Assembly: GCF_023159225.1 (NCBI RefSeq)
Contig: NC_063175.1
Coordinates: 750,755-814,754 of the forward strand
Source: Perognathus longimembris pacificus
Taxonomy: Eukaryota; Chordata; Mammalia; Rodentia; Heteromyidae
Direction: 5' to 3'
DNA: 64,000 nucleotides
Shown: positions 1 through 12,200 of the stretch, piece by piece
Layout of the letters: each line of letters starts with the position of its first letter
Numbering within the stretch: the stretch's first letter is position 1
Notes under the pieces: model-generated
What the model saw: only the letters and a program-made list of their open reading frames with translations
The model's database searches: none
Told to the model about the DNA's origin: nothing
Program-made: the position numbers and the translations under genes

Positions 1-46
1 GTGCTCAGACCCTGATTTCAAGCTCCAGGACTGGGAAAAAAAAGGG
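1..46 (+). repeat. 3' tail of an IDL-Geo-type SINE cut by the window edge
   Basis: Begins inside the right arm at GTGCTCAG and ends CCAGGACTGG followed by A's, the standard 3' end of the dimeric SINE seen throughout the window. Confidence 0.85.
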
Positions 47-49
47 GTG

Positions 50-258
50 GGGGCTGGGGATATGGCCTAGTGGCAAGAGTGCTTGCCTCGTATCCATGAA
101 GTCCTGGGTTCGATTCCCCAGCACCACATATATAGAAAATGGCCGGAAGTGGCACTGTGGCTCAAGTGGCAGAGTGCTAGCCTTGAGCAAAAGGAAGCCA
201 GGGACAGTGCTCAGGCCCTGAATCCAAGGCCCTGGACTGACCAAAAATAAAAAAAAGA
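50..258 (+). repeat. IDL-Geo-type dimeric SINE
   Basis: Full-length reference copy. The left arm begins GGGCTGGGGATATGGCCTAG and has a B-box-like GGTTCGATTCC near 110, as in tRNA-Ala-derived ID elements. The right arm begins about 145 (GAAGTGGCACTGTGGCTCAA) and ends CCCTGGACTGACC plus an A-rich tail. This dimer matches what is known of the Geomyoidea SINE IDL-Geo; the family name is from memory. Confidence 0.9.
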
Positions 259-423
259 TACTCAGGATTGGTGCTTGCTTTGGGGGCACTTTTATCCAGT
301 GGTGGGTGCTGTACATTTTGGTAAATTAGAAGAATGAAAAAGATAAATAGGATAATAGGATCAATAGAAATAATTTTAGATTTTAATGCATTTCTCTGGG
401 TAATCTACAAATAGAACAAATGA

Positions 424-622
424 GGGGCTGGGAATATGGCCTAGTGGCAAGAGTGCTTGCCTGGCACACATGAAGCCCTCCCCAGCACCACATATATAGA
501 AAACGGCCAGAAGTGGTGCTGTGACTGAAGTGGCAGAGTGCTACCCTTGAGCAAAAAGAAGCCAGGGACAGTGCTCAGGCCCTGAGTTCAAGCCCCAGGA
601 CTGTCAAAAACCAAAACAAAAC
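424..622 (+). repeat. IDL-Geo-type SINE with small left-arm deletion
   Basis: Same dimer, but GAAGCCCT is joined directly to CCCCAGCACC, so the B-box GGTTCGATT is lost. The tail is AAAACCAAAACAAAAC. Confidence 0.88.
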
Positions 623-804
623 AGAATACAGGGGACAATTCTAATACTAAACTAAATACAAAAATCAACTAATTTAATGTAATTCTTGATAGTCTTAGCT
701 ACTAAACAACTTAGCAGTTGCAAAGTATAATAAGCAAATTTTTCTTTGCTTCATTTGATACACTTTGATTTCCTTCTTTTTCTTTTCTTTCTTAATTTTT
801 TTTT

Positions 805-991
805 CATCGGTTGTAGGGCTTAAACTCAGGGCCTGGGTGCTGTCTTTAGTGCTCTAGTAGAGCCACTTCCGGGTTTTTGAGTGGTTAATTGGAGATAAAA
901 GTCTCATGGGGATTTTTCTGCCTGGACCAGCTTCAAACCATGATCCTCCTGAGTAGCTAGGATTTCAGGCGTCAGACACCAGCATTCGGCT
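805..991 (-). repeat. B1-Geo-type SINE
   Basis: Reverse-strand copy of the second SINE family. Read on + it shows the Geo right arm (GGGCTTAAACTCAGGGCC) and then the B1/7SL-like part ending at CTGAGTAGCTAGGATTTCAG. Diverged. Confidence 0.82.
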
Positions 992-1640
992 TATTTTTCT
1001 TTCTTTAAAACACTTCACTACCTTTTGTTTAGAACGTCAAGCTTTTATCACTCTTACGTGTTCTGTTATTTTTTCAAATTTTTTCCCCCTTCCAGTCTCT
1101 GAGTTTTATTTTTAGCTCTCCTTGCAGGACGCTGTTGCTTTGCTCACTTAATTATAAAATATTTCCCAAAGTTGTGGTCTTTTCTGTGTGTGTGCTCATG
1201 TCTGTAGGTAATCTCAAGTTTTCTTGTTTGTGATCCACACCTAAATCTCTCTCTTCCTGGAAACTTCCCAAGCACCTCAAACCGGGCCAAAGCCAAACTC
1301 AATTTTCCTCTCCCCATACTGTCCCTCATATGATTTGTGTTACTTGCCTTTCGTAATGATACTATATCATTTTTTAAAAATCAGTTTCTAGATCATAAAT
1401 TCTAACTTCTAATTGACAAATTTATTCATTTTTTCCACTTACTCCTGTAGTCTCTGCTTTTTTTCCCTACTAACTTGTTGCTTTTCCTAGAATTGCACTT
1501 TTAATATATTAGTGTATTGTTGAATATTACTTGAATACTGTTTCTGGGATGTCGGTATTATGTCATAATTTGCCTATAGGTTAACATCTTCCAACTTTTG
1601 CACTTAAGGGACATGGTACCACTTAAGTTTTCAAATTTTA
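992..1640. other. AT-rich intron, nothing recognised
   Basis: No exon, no clear repeat and no conserved motif seen. Confidence 0.6.
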
Positions 1641-1644
1641 TGTG

Positions 1645-1702
1645 TGTTACTTCTACTGTGTGTGTTTGTGTGCTCTTCTACTGTGTGTGTTTGTGTGTGC
1701 TC
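1645..1702. repeat. Duplicated TG-rich unit
   Basis: The unit CTTCTACTGTGTGTGTTTGT occurs twice in tandem, next to the 3' end of the following SINE. Probably microsatellite expansion. Confidence 0.7.
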
Positions 1703-1706
1703 TTGT

Positions 1707-1936
1707 GTATGCACACTGGCTCTAGGGCCTATGCGCTGTCCATGAGCTTTTGTTCTCAAGGTTAGCCTAGCAGTCTACCACTTGAGCCACAGCTTCACTT
1801 TGGGTCTTTTTTTGTTTTGGTAGTTAGAGATAAGATTCATGGCCTTTCCTGCCTAGGCTTGCTTTGAACCATGATCCTTAGATCCCAGCCTTCCTGAGTT
1901 GCTAGGTATATGGGCATGAGCCACTGGTGTCTGGGT
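1707..1936 (-). repeat. B1-Geo-type SINE
   Basis: Geo arm (CTCAAGGTTAGCC, CCACTTGAGCCACAGC) followed by the B1-like arm (TTTGAACCATGATCC, CTGAGTTGCTAGG). Diverged reverse-strand copy. Confidence 0.82.
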
Positions 1937-1975
1937 CTTCTATTATATTTATTATATTATATTTGTTTTGTTTTC

Positions 1976-2168
1976 TGCCAGCCCTGGGGCTTGGACTAAG
2001 GGCCTGAGCACTGTTCCTGGCTTCTTTTTGCTCAAGGCTAGCGCTCTACCACTTGAGCCACAATGCCACTCTTGGCCTTTTTGTATATATGTGGTTCTGA
2101 GGAATCAAACCCAGGGCTTCATGTATATGAGGCAAGCATTCTTGCCACTAGGCCATATTCCCAGTCCT
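1976..2168 (-). repeat. IDL-Geo-type SINE
   Basis: Reverse-strand dimer from GCCAGCCCTGGGGCTTGGAC to GGCCATATTCCCAGTCC. Confidence 0.88.
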
Positions 2169-2277
2169 CTTTGATTATATTTTATATTCTGCCTTATTTG
2201 ATTTTTTTTCCATTTCCCTAGAATATCTTTCTTTTTTTCTGTCTTCTTTGTACATTTTGGCCAAAAAAAAAAAACCT

Positions 2278-2490
2278 TCTGGGCTTAGTGGCAAGAGTTG
2301 CTTGCCTTGTATACATGAAGCCCTAGGTTCGATTCCCCAGCACCACGTATACAGAAAACGGCCAGAAGTAGCACTGTGGCTCAAGTGGCAGAATGCTAGC
2401 CTTGAGCAAAAAGAAGCCAGGGACAGTGCTCAGGCCCTGCGTCCAAGGCCCAGGACTGGCAAAAAAAAAAACAACAAAAAAACAAAAAAC
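2278..2490 (+). repeat. IDL-Geo-type SINE
   Basis: Lacks the first ~15 nt of the left arm (starts CTGGGCTTAGTGGCAAGAG). The rest is intact to GGACTGGC plus a long A/C tail. Confidence 0.87.
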
Positions 2491-2649
2491 AAACTTCTTG
2501 TCTCCTTCATTTCTCTTAGGCCTTAAAGCACCACATATTCCTGGCAGAATTAGAAGTGATCTTATCTCTCTTCAGAACATACTACATATAATTTTATTAT
2601 CATTTGCCGCATTGTAATATTGGCTGTGTAATTCTTTGGATCATTGTAG

Positions 2650-2835
2650 GTTCTTAACTGATACAGATAAGCATTCAGGAGACTGAGATCTGATCATTGT
2701 AATTTGGAGCCAGCCCAGAGAGACTGTTATTCAAATTAGTAGCAAAAAGCTGGAAGTGGGTGGCATAGCTCAAGTGGTAAAATGACAGCCATGAATGAAA
2801 AATCTGAAATCCTGAATTCAGTCGCCAGTGGTACA
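2650..2835 (+). repeat. Old B1-Geo-type SINE
   Basis: CAGGAGACTGAGATCTGATC and then AGCTGGAAGTGG..GGCATAGCTCAAGTGG mark both arms of a strongly decayed copy. Confidence 0.65.
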
Positions 2836-3151
2836 CATACTTATATGTAAAAATTGTACATTTTAGAGTATCATGTAGTATTTTAGTATTTTGTGTAATA
2901 TTTAAATATCCTTTTATCTACTTATGCCATATTATTTATCAGGAATTTCATGAAAACAAGGAGCAGAACTTCCGAATTTTTGTATTACTGATGCTTAACA
3001 TTGTATCTGATATATTAGTAAATGTTGAAAAATATTTAAGTTCTTAACAAAGATTAAATATTGTCTAAATATAAATAAAATCGTAGCAAAAACTCGTTTT
3101 TTTTAAAGTTCTCTATAAACATTAGAATGAGTTTTCTTTTTTCAATCAAAG

Positions 3152-3240
3152 CAAGAAAGTTTGCAAAAAACAATCTACAAGCTTGAAGAACAGCTACATA
3201 ATGAAATTCAATTAAAAGATGAAATGGAGCAGAAGTGCAG
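3152..3240 (+). CDS. ROCK1: ROCK1 visible exon 1 of 22 (start of coiled coil)
   Basis: Acceptor ATCAAAG| and donor AG|GTAAAA. Encodes [20 protein letters not shown] and onward to EQKC, with the Arg codon split after AG. Human-equivalent residues about 425-453, just behind the AGC-kinase tail. Heptad-rich, beginning the parallel coiled-coil dimer. The acceptor has an interrupted pyrimidine tract; the alternative AG three bases downstream (CAAG|AA) would break the expected frame. Confidence 0.94.
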
Positions 3241-6200
3241 GTAAAAATACTGTTTTTCAAATTTGAAATTGTATGTACCAAGTACTATTTTGAAGCTTTT
3301 ACTTTAACCACTAGAAACTAGATGGAAGTAAGATGAGTTTCCACTGCAAAAAAAAGAAAATGAAGAGTGTTTATGGAAGAATTGAAAAGTAATGTTTTAG
3401 GGCTAAGGTTGTAGCTTAGTGATAAAAGACTTGCCTGACATGCACAAAACCCAAGATTTGACTCCAGGTTCCACAAAAGAAATGAAGGGAAAGAGGAATA
3501 TTTATTTACGTTGGCATTTGTTATAGGTGTATTTTTCTTAGGCTGGCAGTTCGAAGCTAGCCTTAACAGACAAATACAAGAGACTTATCTCCAGTTAACC
3601 ATCAAAAAGCTGAAATAGAGGTATGGCTAGAGCAATAGAGCAAAAGCCATGAGCAAAAAATATCCAAGCTATAGTGAAAGGCTCTGAGATTAAGTCACAG
3701 TACCAGTGTACATGAGCAAAAAGTAAAAAACAAGCTATAGTAAGAGGCTCTGAGTTAAAGCCCCAGTACCAGTGCACATGCACCCACACATATACATAAC
3801 ACAAAGAACTGGTTAATTTGCAGAACTTTGAATTTATTCAGCTAAATGGGAAAAGGGAGGAAGAAGTAAGGATGATTCATTCCTAGGTGATCTCAATTAT
3901 GTGGGGCATGAGATTGCTGTGAGAGGTAGGAGTGTGAAGCAGAGGGAATAGGTTATATTTAAACATGCTGAATGAAGTATTTAATGAGACAGATACTTCA
4001 TTTATAGATTTGAAGGTCAGAATTATTTGAGCCAAAGAAAACAAATTGTAATAGATCTTATATACTTTCAATTAATCTCAGAATTCTGTTCACATTGCCA
4101 AATAATCATTTGTCTTAGTTATTTGTATATACCAACTTTCCGTTAGTTAACCTTGTATTACAAGTTAAATGCTAAATATTTGTATATTAGAAAATATTAC
4201 ATGAGGAGGGGCTGGGGATATGGCCTAGTGGCAAGAGTGCTTGCCTCGTATACATGAGGCCCTGGGTTCGATTCCCCAGCACCACATATACAGAAAATGG
4301 CCGGAAGGGGCGCTGTGGCTCAAGTGGCAGAGTGCTAGCCTTGAGCAAGAAGAAGCCAGGGACAGTGCTCAGGCCCTGAGTCCAAGCCCCAGGACTGGCC
4401 AAAAAAAAAAAAATATATTACATGAGGAAATTTGGCTATTATTTATCTGGGGTCCTTAAACTTGAGTCAGAAAAAGTAAACTATTTTCCCTAATTAACTG
4501 AAATCCATCATTTCCTCAATTCTGAATTCAGTCAACATTACACAGCAATAAGCTGTAAGGATTTTTTAAATTACCAGTAGAAGTCATAGAAATTTTCATA
4601 TAGTTTTTACATTTCTCTACATAGTATTTATATTCATCACTACTTGGAAATTTCTGGCACTAGACCATGTTATTTAACATACTAATGAAGTACATGTATT
4701 ACTGAATTAAGCATTTTTAAGCTTATAACTATATTTTAGTATAACTGGTTTCTTTTAATCTTTGTGTATTTTTTATGCTTTTAAAAATGTAACTTTAGAA
4801 GAAAGGTTATAACCTTCCATGGACTGAGTCCATGGCAAAAATTTCTAAGAAACCTACTTTAGTAAGGAGTGTAGCTGTTTAACCCTGAGTAATTTTTTTA
4901 AAGTATTTATTTGTATTGCTTTTGTTTTTGCAGAACTTCAAACATAAAACTAGACAAGATAATGAAAGAATTGGATGAAGAGGTACTTCTTTGTTTTCTA
5001 AGTAGAAACTTTCACTTTTAGATGTTTCTCCCTTTCATATATTTTTTACTTCCTGAGAAAATTGCATTTGGATTCTATTATTGAAATGTTAGAATCAGAG
5101 AATTAAGATGAAAATCTCACCCTTCAAACTTCAGGTTCAGATACTTTTATACTTTTCTGATCTTATTCTATGACTGCAATGAAATTTTAATATACGAAAA
5201 TTTCACTTCATTATAGTTGAAAACCTGGAGAAATTAATCAAATTTTATCTTGCCTGGGCGGGGTAGCTCATTATTGTTAAGCTGAGCTACTTAGGAGGCA
5301 GAGATATGGGGAATTATGGCTCCAAACCAAGCCAGACAAAAAGTTAACAAGTTCTCTTCTGAACTAGATTGGGTGTGGTGTTATAAGCCTGTCATTCCAT
5401 CTAAGCAGGAAGCATAAATAGAATTACAGTCCAGGCAAACCTAGGAAAAATTTGAAACCCTATTGGAAAAATAAAGTCAAAGGGCTGCCAATATGGTTCA
5501 AGTAATTGAGCACCTCCCTAGCAAACACAAAGCCCTAAAGTCAAAGCCCACTATTGAAAAAAAGAGAATCAGCAACCATGTCAGAGAAAATCATTGGGAG
5601 AGGGTGAAATCTAATTTAAAGGATTGATACTGATATGATCTCATTATTAATCATGTCATCAAATAGGAACTCTATTGAGTTTGAAGTATCCATCTTTTCC
5701 GTCACTATAAATTTTTTTATTATTAAACATAATATCAGATTAGTCAGACATTGGTGTCATATATCTAATATATTTCATTCTTCTAAGTCATCTTGTAAAT
5801 TTCTTTCTGTTGTGTAGGTGAAAGTTTCCTCAAAAAGAAGTATACTCTATAGTCTTTTTCTAATGTATTACTTGTCCTTATCCTTGTCCTTAACTAGATT
5901 TAGTTTCAGGTAGTTTTCATGTTGTCTGAATATTTTCTTCAGTCTGTTAGTGCTTTATTTTCTTTCATTTATGTAAAATTGAATTGGTCAGTAGGCGCTT
6001 AATCTTAGCATTTTAAATTTTACTATTAAGTCTTTAATACTTTAATTTGAAAGAGCTGAGTGAAGTAAGGATAAATACATACTTTCCTTTTGATTTTTTT
6101 TTATATTGTATTTAGCACACAACAGCAGAAAGCTTAATGCTCTTTGTTACAGTTCTCTGTATGGATAGAGGAAATATTTCAGACAACTATAAATAGGGTA

Positions 6201-9200
6201 TTGAAACAAAAACTGCGGGCATAACACAATAATAATCACATTAAATGAAAATACCAGTTGAGTGATAGTAGATAATATCTGTAAACTCAGGAGGCTGAGA
6301 CCTGAAAGATTGAAGTTTATCGAGACAGAAAGTCTGTGATACTGCGATACTCCATTTCTAATTAACTCAGGGCCAGCCCTGAGTGAGAGTGTAAGACCCT
6401 AAGTTCCATCCCAGGAACAGGCACAAAAAGTAAAAGAAAGAAATACTGTTAGTAGAAGTTGTAACAGTGCATTACCATGGGCCGAGACATGTTTACATGA
6501 CTACAGGACCAGTCCACCAAAAAGACACAGCAGTCCTGAGCAAAAAAGCTACAAAAGATATGAAACAAAAGCTGAAAAGAGAAAGATACATCTGCAGATT
6601 GTTGCAGACTATAACACTTATCTAGAACAATTAAAATTTTCTGACCAAAATGATATTAAACCAACTGGAAAACAGAACACATAGAAACCAAAAAACACAA
6701 TTGTAAATAATGCATAGGTCAAAGGAGCAGTCTCAGAAGTGAAACTAGAATGTTAACTGTATTCTTAAAGCTGTTATTACAAAAATTGTTAGATGATCAT
6801 TTAAAAAAATGCTTGCACAAGGAGGAGAAAATACATCAAAATTACTTAGACACAGATAACGTAGTGCTGAAAGGAAAACTTGTAGCATTAAGTGGAGAGG
6901 AAGCTTAGCATGGTGGCTAATGCCTGTAACCCTAGTTCCTGAGAAGCTTAGGGAGAGAGATCAAGAGTTCAAAACCAGTCTTGACAGTTCAGAGTCAGCC
7001 TGAGCTATATAAATAAGACCCTGTCTCAGAAAACTAAAAGGAGTGGAAATGTGCAATCAAATCCCCTATTCTAGCGAACCAGCAAGAGAAGAAATAAGCA
7101 GAAAACAAATAGAAGGAAGGAAATGTTAGGGTAACAGCAGGGATCCATGGAATTGAGAATAGCATTAAAAAAAAAAAAAAACACTTGTTGGGAAGATTTA
7201 AAACAACTAAAAAACCTCTAGCAAGACTGGTCTTGTTACAGATTTTAAGAATAACAGAGGACCTAAAGGGAATATTGTAAATAATTTTAAATAAAATTGT
7301 GGGGGAGAATTGAAATGGATCAATTCCTTGAAAGAATTCTTACAGTGTAAAAGAATTTCAGTATCCCTACATACAGCTATTAAGTCCATTCATAACTGTA
7401 AACTGGAAAAAAAACGTGTAACCTACATTGCCAAATAATTTCACTAAAAAATTTTGCTAGGTTTTAAGAAAACATAACACCAAGTGTACATAATTTCAAA
7501 TAATTTGAAAACACTTCTCATTTTGTAAGGCTAATAATAGCCTTACACCAAAGTTCCAGACTGAACTACAAAGAAAACTATAGACCAATATCCCTTAAGA
7601 ATACAAATACCAAAATTCTATTCTTTTGGTTTTTGTTTGTTTTGTTTTGTTTTTGTTGCCAGTCCTGGGGCATGGACTCAGGGCCTGAGCATTGTCCCTG
7701 GCTTCTTTTTGCTCAAGGCTAGCACTGTACCTCTTGATCCACAGCTCCACTTCCGGCTTTTTTCTATTTATGCGGTGCTGAAGAATTAAACCCAGGTCTT
7801 CATGTATACGATGCAAGCACTTCACCACTAGGCCATATTCCCAGCCCTGTTTTGGTTTTTGTTTTGTGCCAACCCTGGGGCTTGAACTCAGGGCCTGACC
7901 TTTTTAGCTTTTTGTGTGCTCTCCCCATGATTGTGCTCAAGGCTAGTGCTCTGCCCCTTTAGCCACATTTCTCCTTCTGGCTTTTGGGTGGTTAATTGGA
8001 GATGAGTCTCACAGAGTTTACTCTGATTTAGAACTGGGATTTTTTTTCTGTTAACAGTTGATGCTCTGCCACTTCAGCTATACTTCAGTCCAACTCTTTT
8101 TCTAGCCACTTAGAGATAAACTCTTGTAGGCTTGTTCTGCCTAGACTGGCTTCCAACCTCCATTTTGGGTAGCTAAGTTTACAGATATAAGCCACCAGCA
8201 CCCTGTCTAAGTTGCTATTAGGATAGGATGTACTCACTTAAAAAAAAAACAGAGAGTCAGTTTGTTAGTAAGAACTCTTCCAGAGATTAAAAACAAACCC
8301 CACAAAACAGAATACAGCGCCAGAAGTACCGCACAGTGGCATAGCACATGCTTAATAATGAACAAGTCTCAATGTTCGATCCCCAGTCCCAAATAACTGG
8401 TTTGGTTTTGAAACCAAAAAGTTATCTTCAATTTTCATTTGTATTTGGCTTTTTTTGTTTTTTGCTTTTTTGGTGCCACTACTGGAGCTTGAAATCAGAG
8501 TCCTGTGCTTTTGGCACTGTACTACCAGAGCTTATGCCTCCAGCCCTCATCTGTATTTGTTTTTCAGAGCAAAGTACTCTTTAAATAGCTGAATAGTATT
8601 AACTGCAATGATAGTTTTGTTATTATAATTTAAGGGGAATCAGAGAAGAAATTTAGAGTCTACAGTGTCTCAAATTGAGAAGGAGAAAATGTTGTTACAA
8701 CATAAAATTAATGAATACCAAAGAAAAGCTGAACAGGAAAATGAGAAGAGAAGAAATATAGAAAATGAAGGTAAGTTGTTATGTCATTTGAAAAACACTA
8801 AAATATATAGATGAGTAAGTAGATAATTCCAGCTTTTGGAATTTTTATAAAACATGATTTTCTAGATCTCTTATATAAGATTGACTGAAATTTAGTGCCC
8901 ATCATAGATTTATGAAGCCATAAACCTAATATACTTCATGAGTCCCAAAAGAGCACTATTTAAATAAATAGCGTTCTAACATCAGTATTAAGTCATATTT
9001 AGCTACAATTATAGTTGTTACCATTTTGTGCAACTGTAGTATCCTGGGAAGCTTTAAAAAATGTTGATGCCTAATTCACAGACTAGTGTCCTGGGCATTT
9101 TTATACTTTGATTTTGCTCTGCCTTATTTTCTCTAAATAATCGTAAACATCCAATATGATAAGTATACAGATTATTTATATGCTTAAAATGGTGAAAAGT

Positions 9201-12200
9201 GTAAAAAAATGGAATTGATGACATGATACAATTTGGTATATTACATTATAGAATACTGCACCTTATAAAAGAAAAAAGCATTTAGGTTTATAATGAGAGT
9301 GCTTACTTAAATATAATGTATATTTATATGAGTATGTATGTGAAAACCTGTATTTATAAATTTGATTCCGTATTAGATTATTGATACGTAGACTATCAGG
9401 AAAGATTTACAAAAAGTAGTAATAGTTGTTCATTGAGGGAAAAGTCTGTTAAAAGAGACAATGTAGGAGGAGGAAGTTTTATTCTATCTTTGGTGCCTTT
9501 TAAATTTTTTTTTTACCAGTTTTAAAATACTAAACTAGTCAAGTAACTGTATTACTTAGAAAAAAGTAAAAGGAAATAGAAATGTTACTCCCGTGGTAGA
9601 GTGCCCATTCTGAGTGAAAAAGACTACAGCAAGAGTACTAGACCCTGGGATAAAAACCCCAGTACTGGCACAGAAACAAATAACAAAACTAGCTTCATAG
9701 CTGAACCTCTCAGAAGGCTGAGACAAGAGGATTATTTTAATTCAAGAGTTGGCTATGAGCCAGAGCAACATAAAGAGGACTCACCTCAAAAAATTTTTTA
9801 AAAAGAGAAACTTATAGTATTATACCAGTAGATGTGTCTTACTAAGACAATAAAAGAACTTGAAACATAACACAAACATTTGTTTTGCACTGTAAATTAT
9901 AATATTTGCTCTACTTTTTGATAAATTTAAAAAGTACTTCTAAGCCAGTCACTGGTGACTCACACCTGTAATCCTAGCTACTCAGGAGGCTGAGGTTTGA
10001 GAATTGCAATTCAAAGCCAGCCCAGGCAGATAGTCCATGAGATTCTTATTTCCAGTTAACCACCAGATAACCGGAACTGGAAGTGGCACTGTGGCTCTAA
10101 TTGGTAGAGTGCTAGCCTTGAGTAAAAAAGCTCAGAGTCAGCACCCAGGCCCTGGGACCAACAACAACAACAATAAAAGTACTTCTAAAGATGGAATTTG
10201 GAATTGGTGTAGAGTTGACTAAAAGTAAATGCCATTTTTAAAAAGGAATTTCTAGGTTTCTTCTGAAAAATTTTGTTACCTCTACATACTTTTTCATTTT
10301 CTAGTTTCTACATTAAAAGATCAGTTGGAAGACTTAAAGAAAGTAAGTCAAAATTCACAGCTTGCTAATGAGAAGCTGACACAATTGCAAAAACAGGTAA
10401 GTTTCTCAATTGAGCTTTCTTTTTTAAAGTTAGAATTAATAAAATAAGTATGATTGTATTTGAATCACAATTTTGTTTTCTTGTTCTTTTTTAATAGCTA
10501 GAAGAAGCCAATGACTTACTTAGAACAGAATCAGACACAGCTGTAAGACTAAGGAAGAGTCATACGGAGATGAGCAAATCAATTAGTCAGCTGGAATCCC
10601 TGAACAGAGAATTGCAAGAAAGAAATCGAATTTTAGAGAATTCCAAGTCACAAACAGACAAGGATTACTACCAAATGCAAGCTGTATTGGAAGCTGAACG
10701 AAGAGACAGAGGTCATGATTCTGAGATGATTGGAGACCTTCAAGGTAATAGTTATTTTTGTTGTGGTAAAATACAGATACCTTCCTCCTCCCCCCAGTAC
10801 AAGGTTTAACTCAAAGTTTTGAGCTTACTTGACTAGCACTCTACCACTTTTTGCCTCTTTGTTTAGAAATGGAGTTTCATGGACTTCTGCTTTGACTGGC
10901 TTTGAATTCTGTGTGGCTCTCCAAATCACACCAGAACCATGTATAAGTCTACAGTTCATTTGTATTAAATACATTCACATGTATGTTGCATGTTGTTTTT
11001 GTTTGTTTGTTTTGTTTTATTTGCCAGTCCTGGAGCTTGGACTCAAGGCCTGAGCACTGTTCCTGGCTTCTTTTTTTTTTGCCAGTCCTGGGCCTTGGAC
11101 TCAGGGCCTGAGCACTGTCCCTGGCTTCTTCCCACTCAAGACTAGCACTCTACCACTTGAGCCACAGCGCCCCTTCTGGCCGTTTTCCATATATGTGGTG
11201 CTGGGGAATCAAACCGAAAGCTTCATGTGTAGGAGGCAAGCGCTCTTGCCACTAGGCCATATTCCCAGCCCTTTTTTTTTTTTTTTTTTGCTTATGGTAG
11301 CACTCTACCTCTTGAGTCATAGCACCACTTCCAAAATTTTCTGTTTATGTGGTGCTGAGGAATAGAACCCAGGGCTTCGTACATGTTAGGCAAGCACTCT
11401 ACCACTAAGCCATATTCCCAGCCCTGTTGAATGTTGTTATTCAGCCATAAGCACTATCCATTTTCAGAACTTTTGTCATCTGTACCTATTAAATAATAAC
11501 TTCATTTTTCCTTTCTGAAGAGTAAACACCATTCTACTTCAAAGCCTATGAATTCACTATAGTGGTATTGTGCAAATATTTTTCTTTTTTCTTTTTAGCA
11601 TTTTGTGCATATATGTGTGCATGCACATGCATGTGTGCACATATATATGTGGTGTTGCAGATAGAATCCAGGACCTTAACAAGCTACTCAAATGGATTAT
11701 CACTGAGCTACATTCCAGCCATCTTTCTTTTTTGTTTTTTAGTTTTTAACATAAAATGTGCAAACTAAACAATATAATATTAAGTATCATATTGACCTCT
11801 TAAAGAAAACTACCTTGATAAAAATAGAAATAGTTAACATGCTTTCTCTTTCAGAATAGTAGCTACCATTGTAATTCCTGCACTCTTTCCCAGGTACCCC
11901 TGTGAGGCAGGTAATGTCAGTATTTCCCAATTTTTACAGCCATGTTAACTGAAATTATGCCTAATTTATAACAGTGTTACTCAAAGTGAGAATAATCTAG
12001 GCAAAGAGGATTATTTAAATCCTGGGAATGCCTTGTGCATTCTTGGTATAAATAGAAACTCTGTTGTAGAAATAAAACTAAAGATGCCAGATCAACAGTC
12101 TTTGTGAATCTAAAATACAAATATTGAGTATAACTAATATTGAGCAAAAGAATAAAATGGTAGATAGGATTGTTTGTTCTCAAAAGATGCCTGATTTTAC

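Noticed and set aside
50..140. tRNA gene suggested by B-box GGTTCGATTCC in many places
   Set aside because: These are the left arms of dispersed SINEs; no cloverleaf beyond the ID-like similarity and all are followed by the Geo arm and an A-tail.
1..3151. Additional upstream ROCK1 exon
   Set aside because: Looked for the segment expected just before residue 425 and found none; only SINEs and AT-rich intron.
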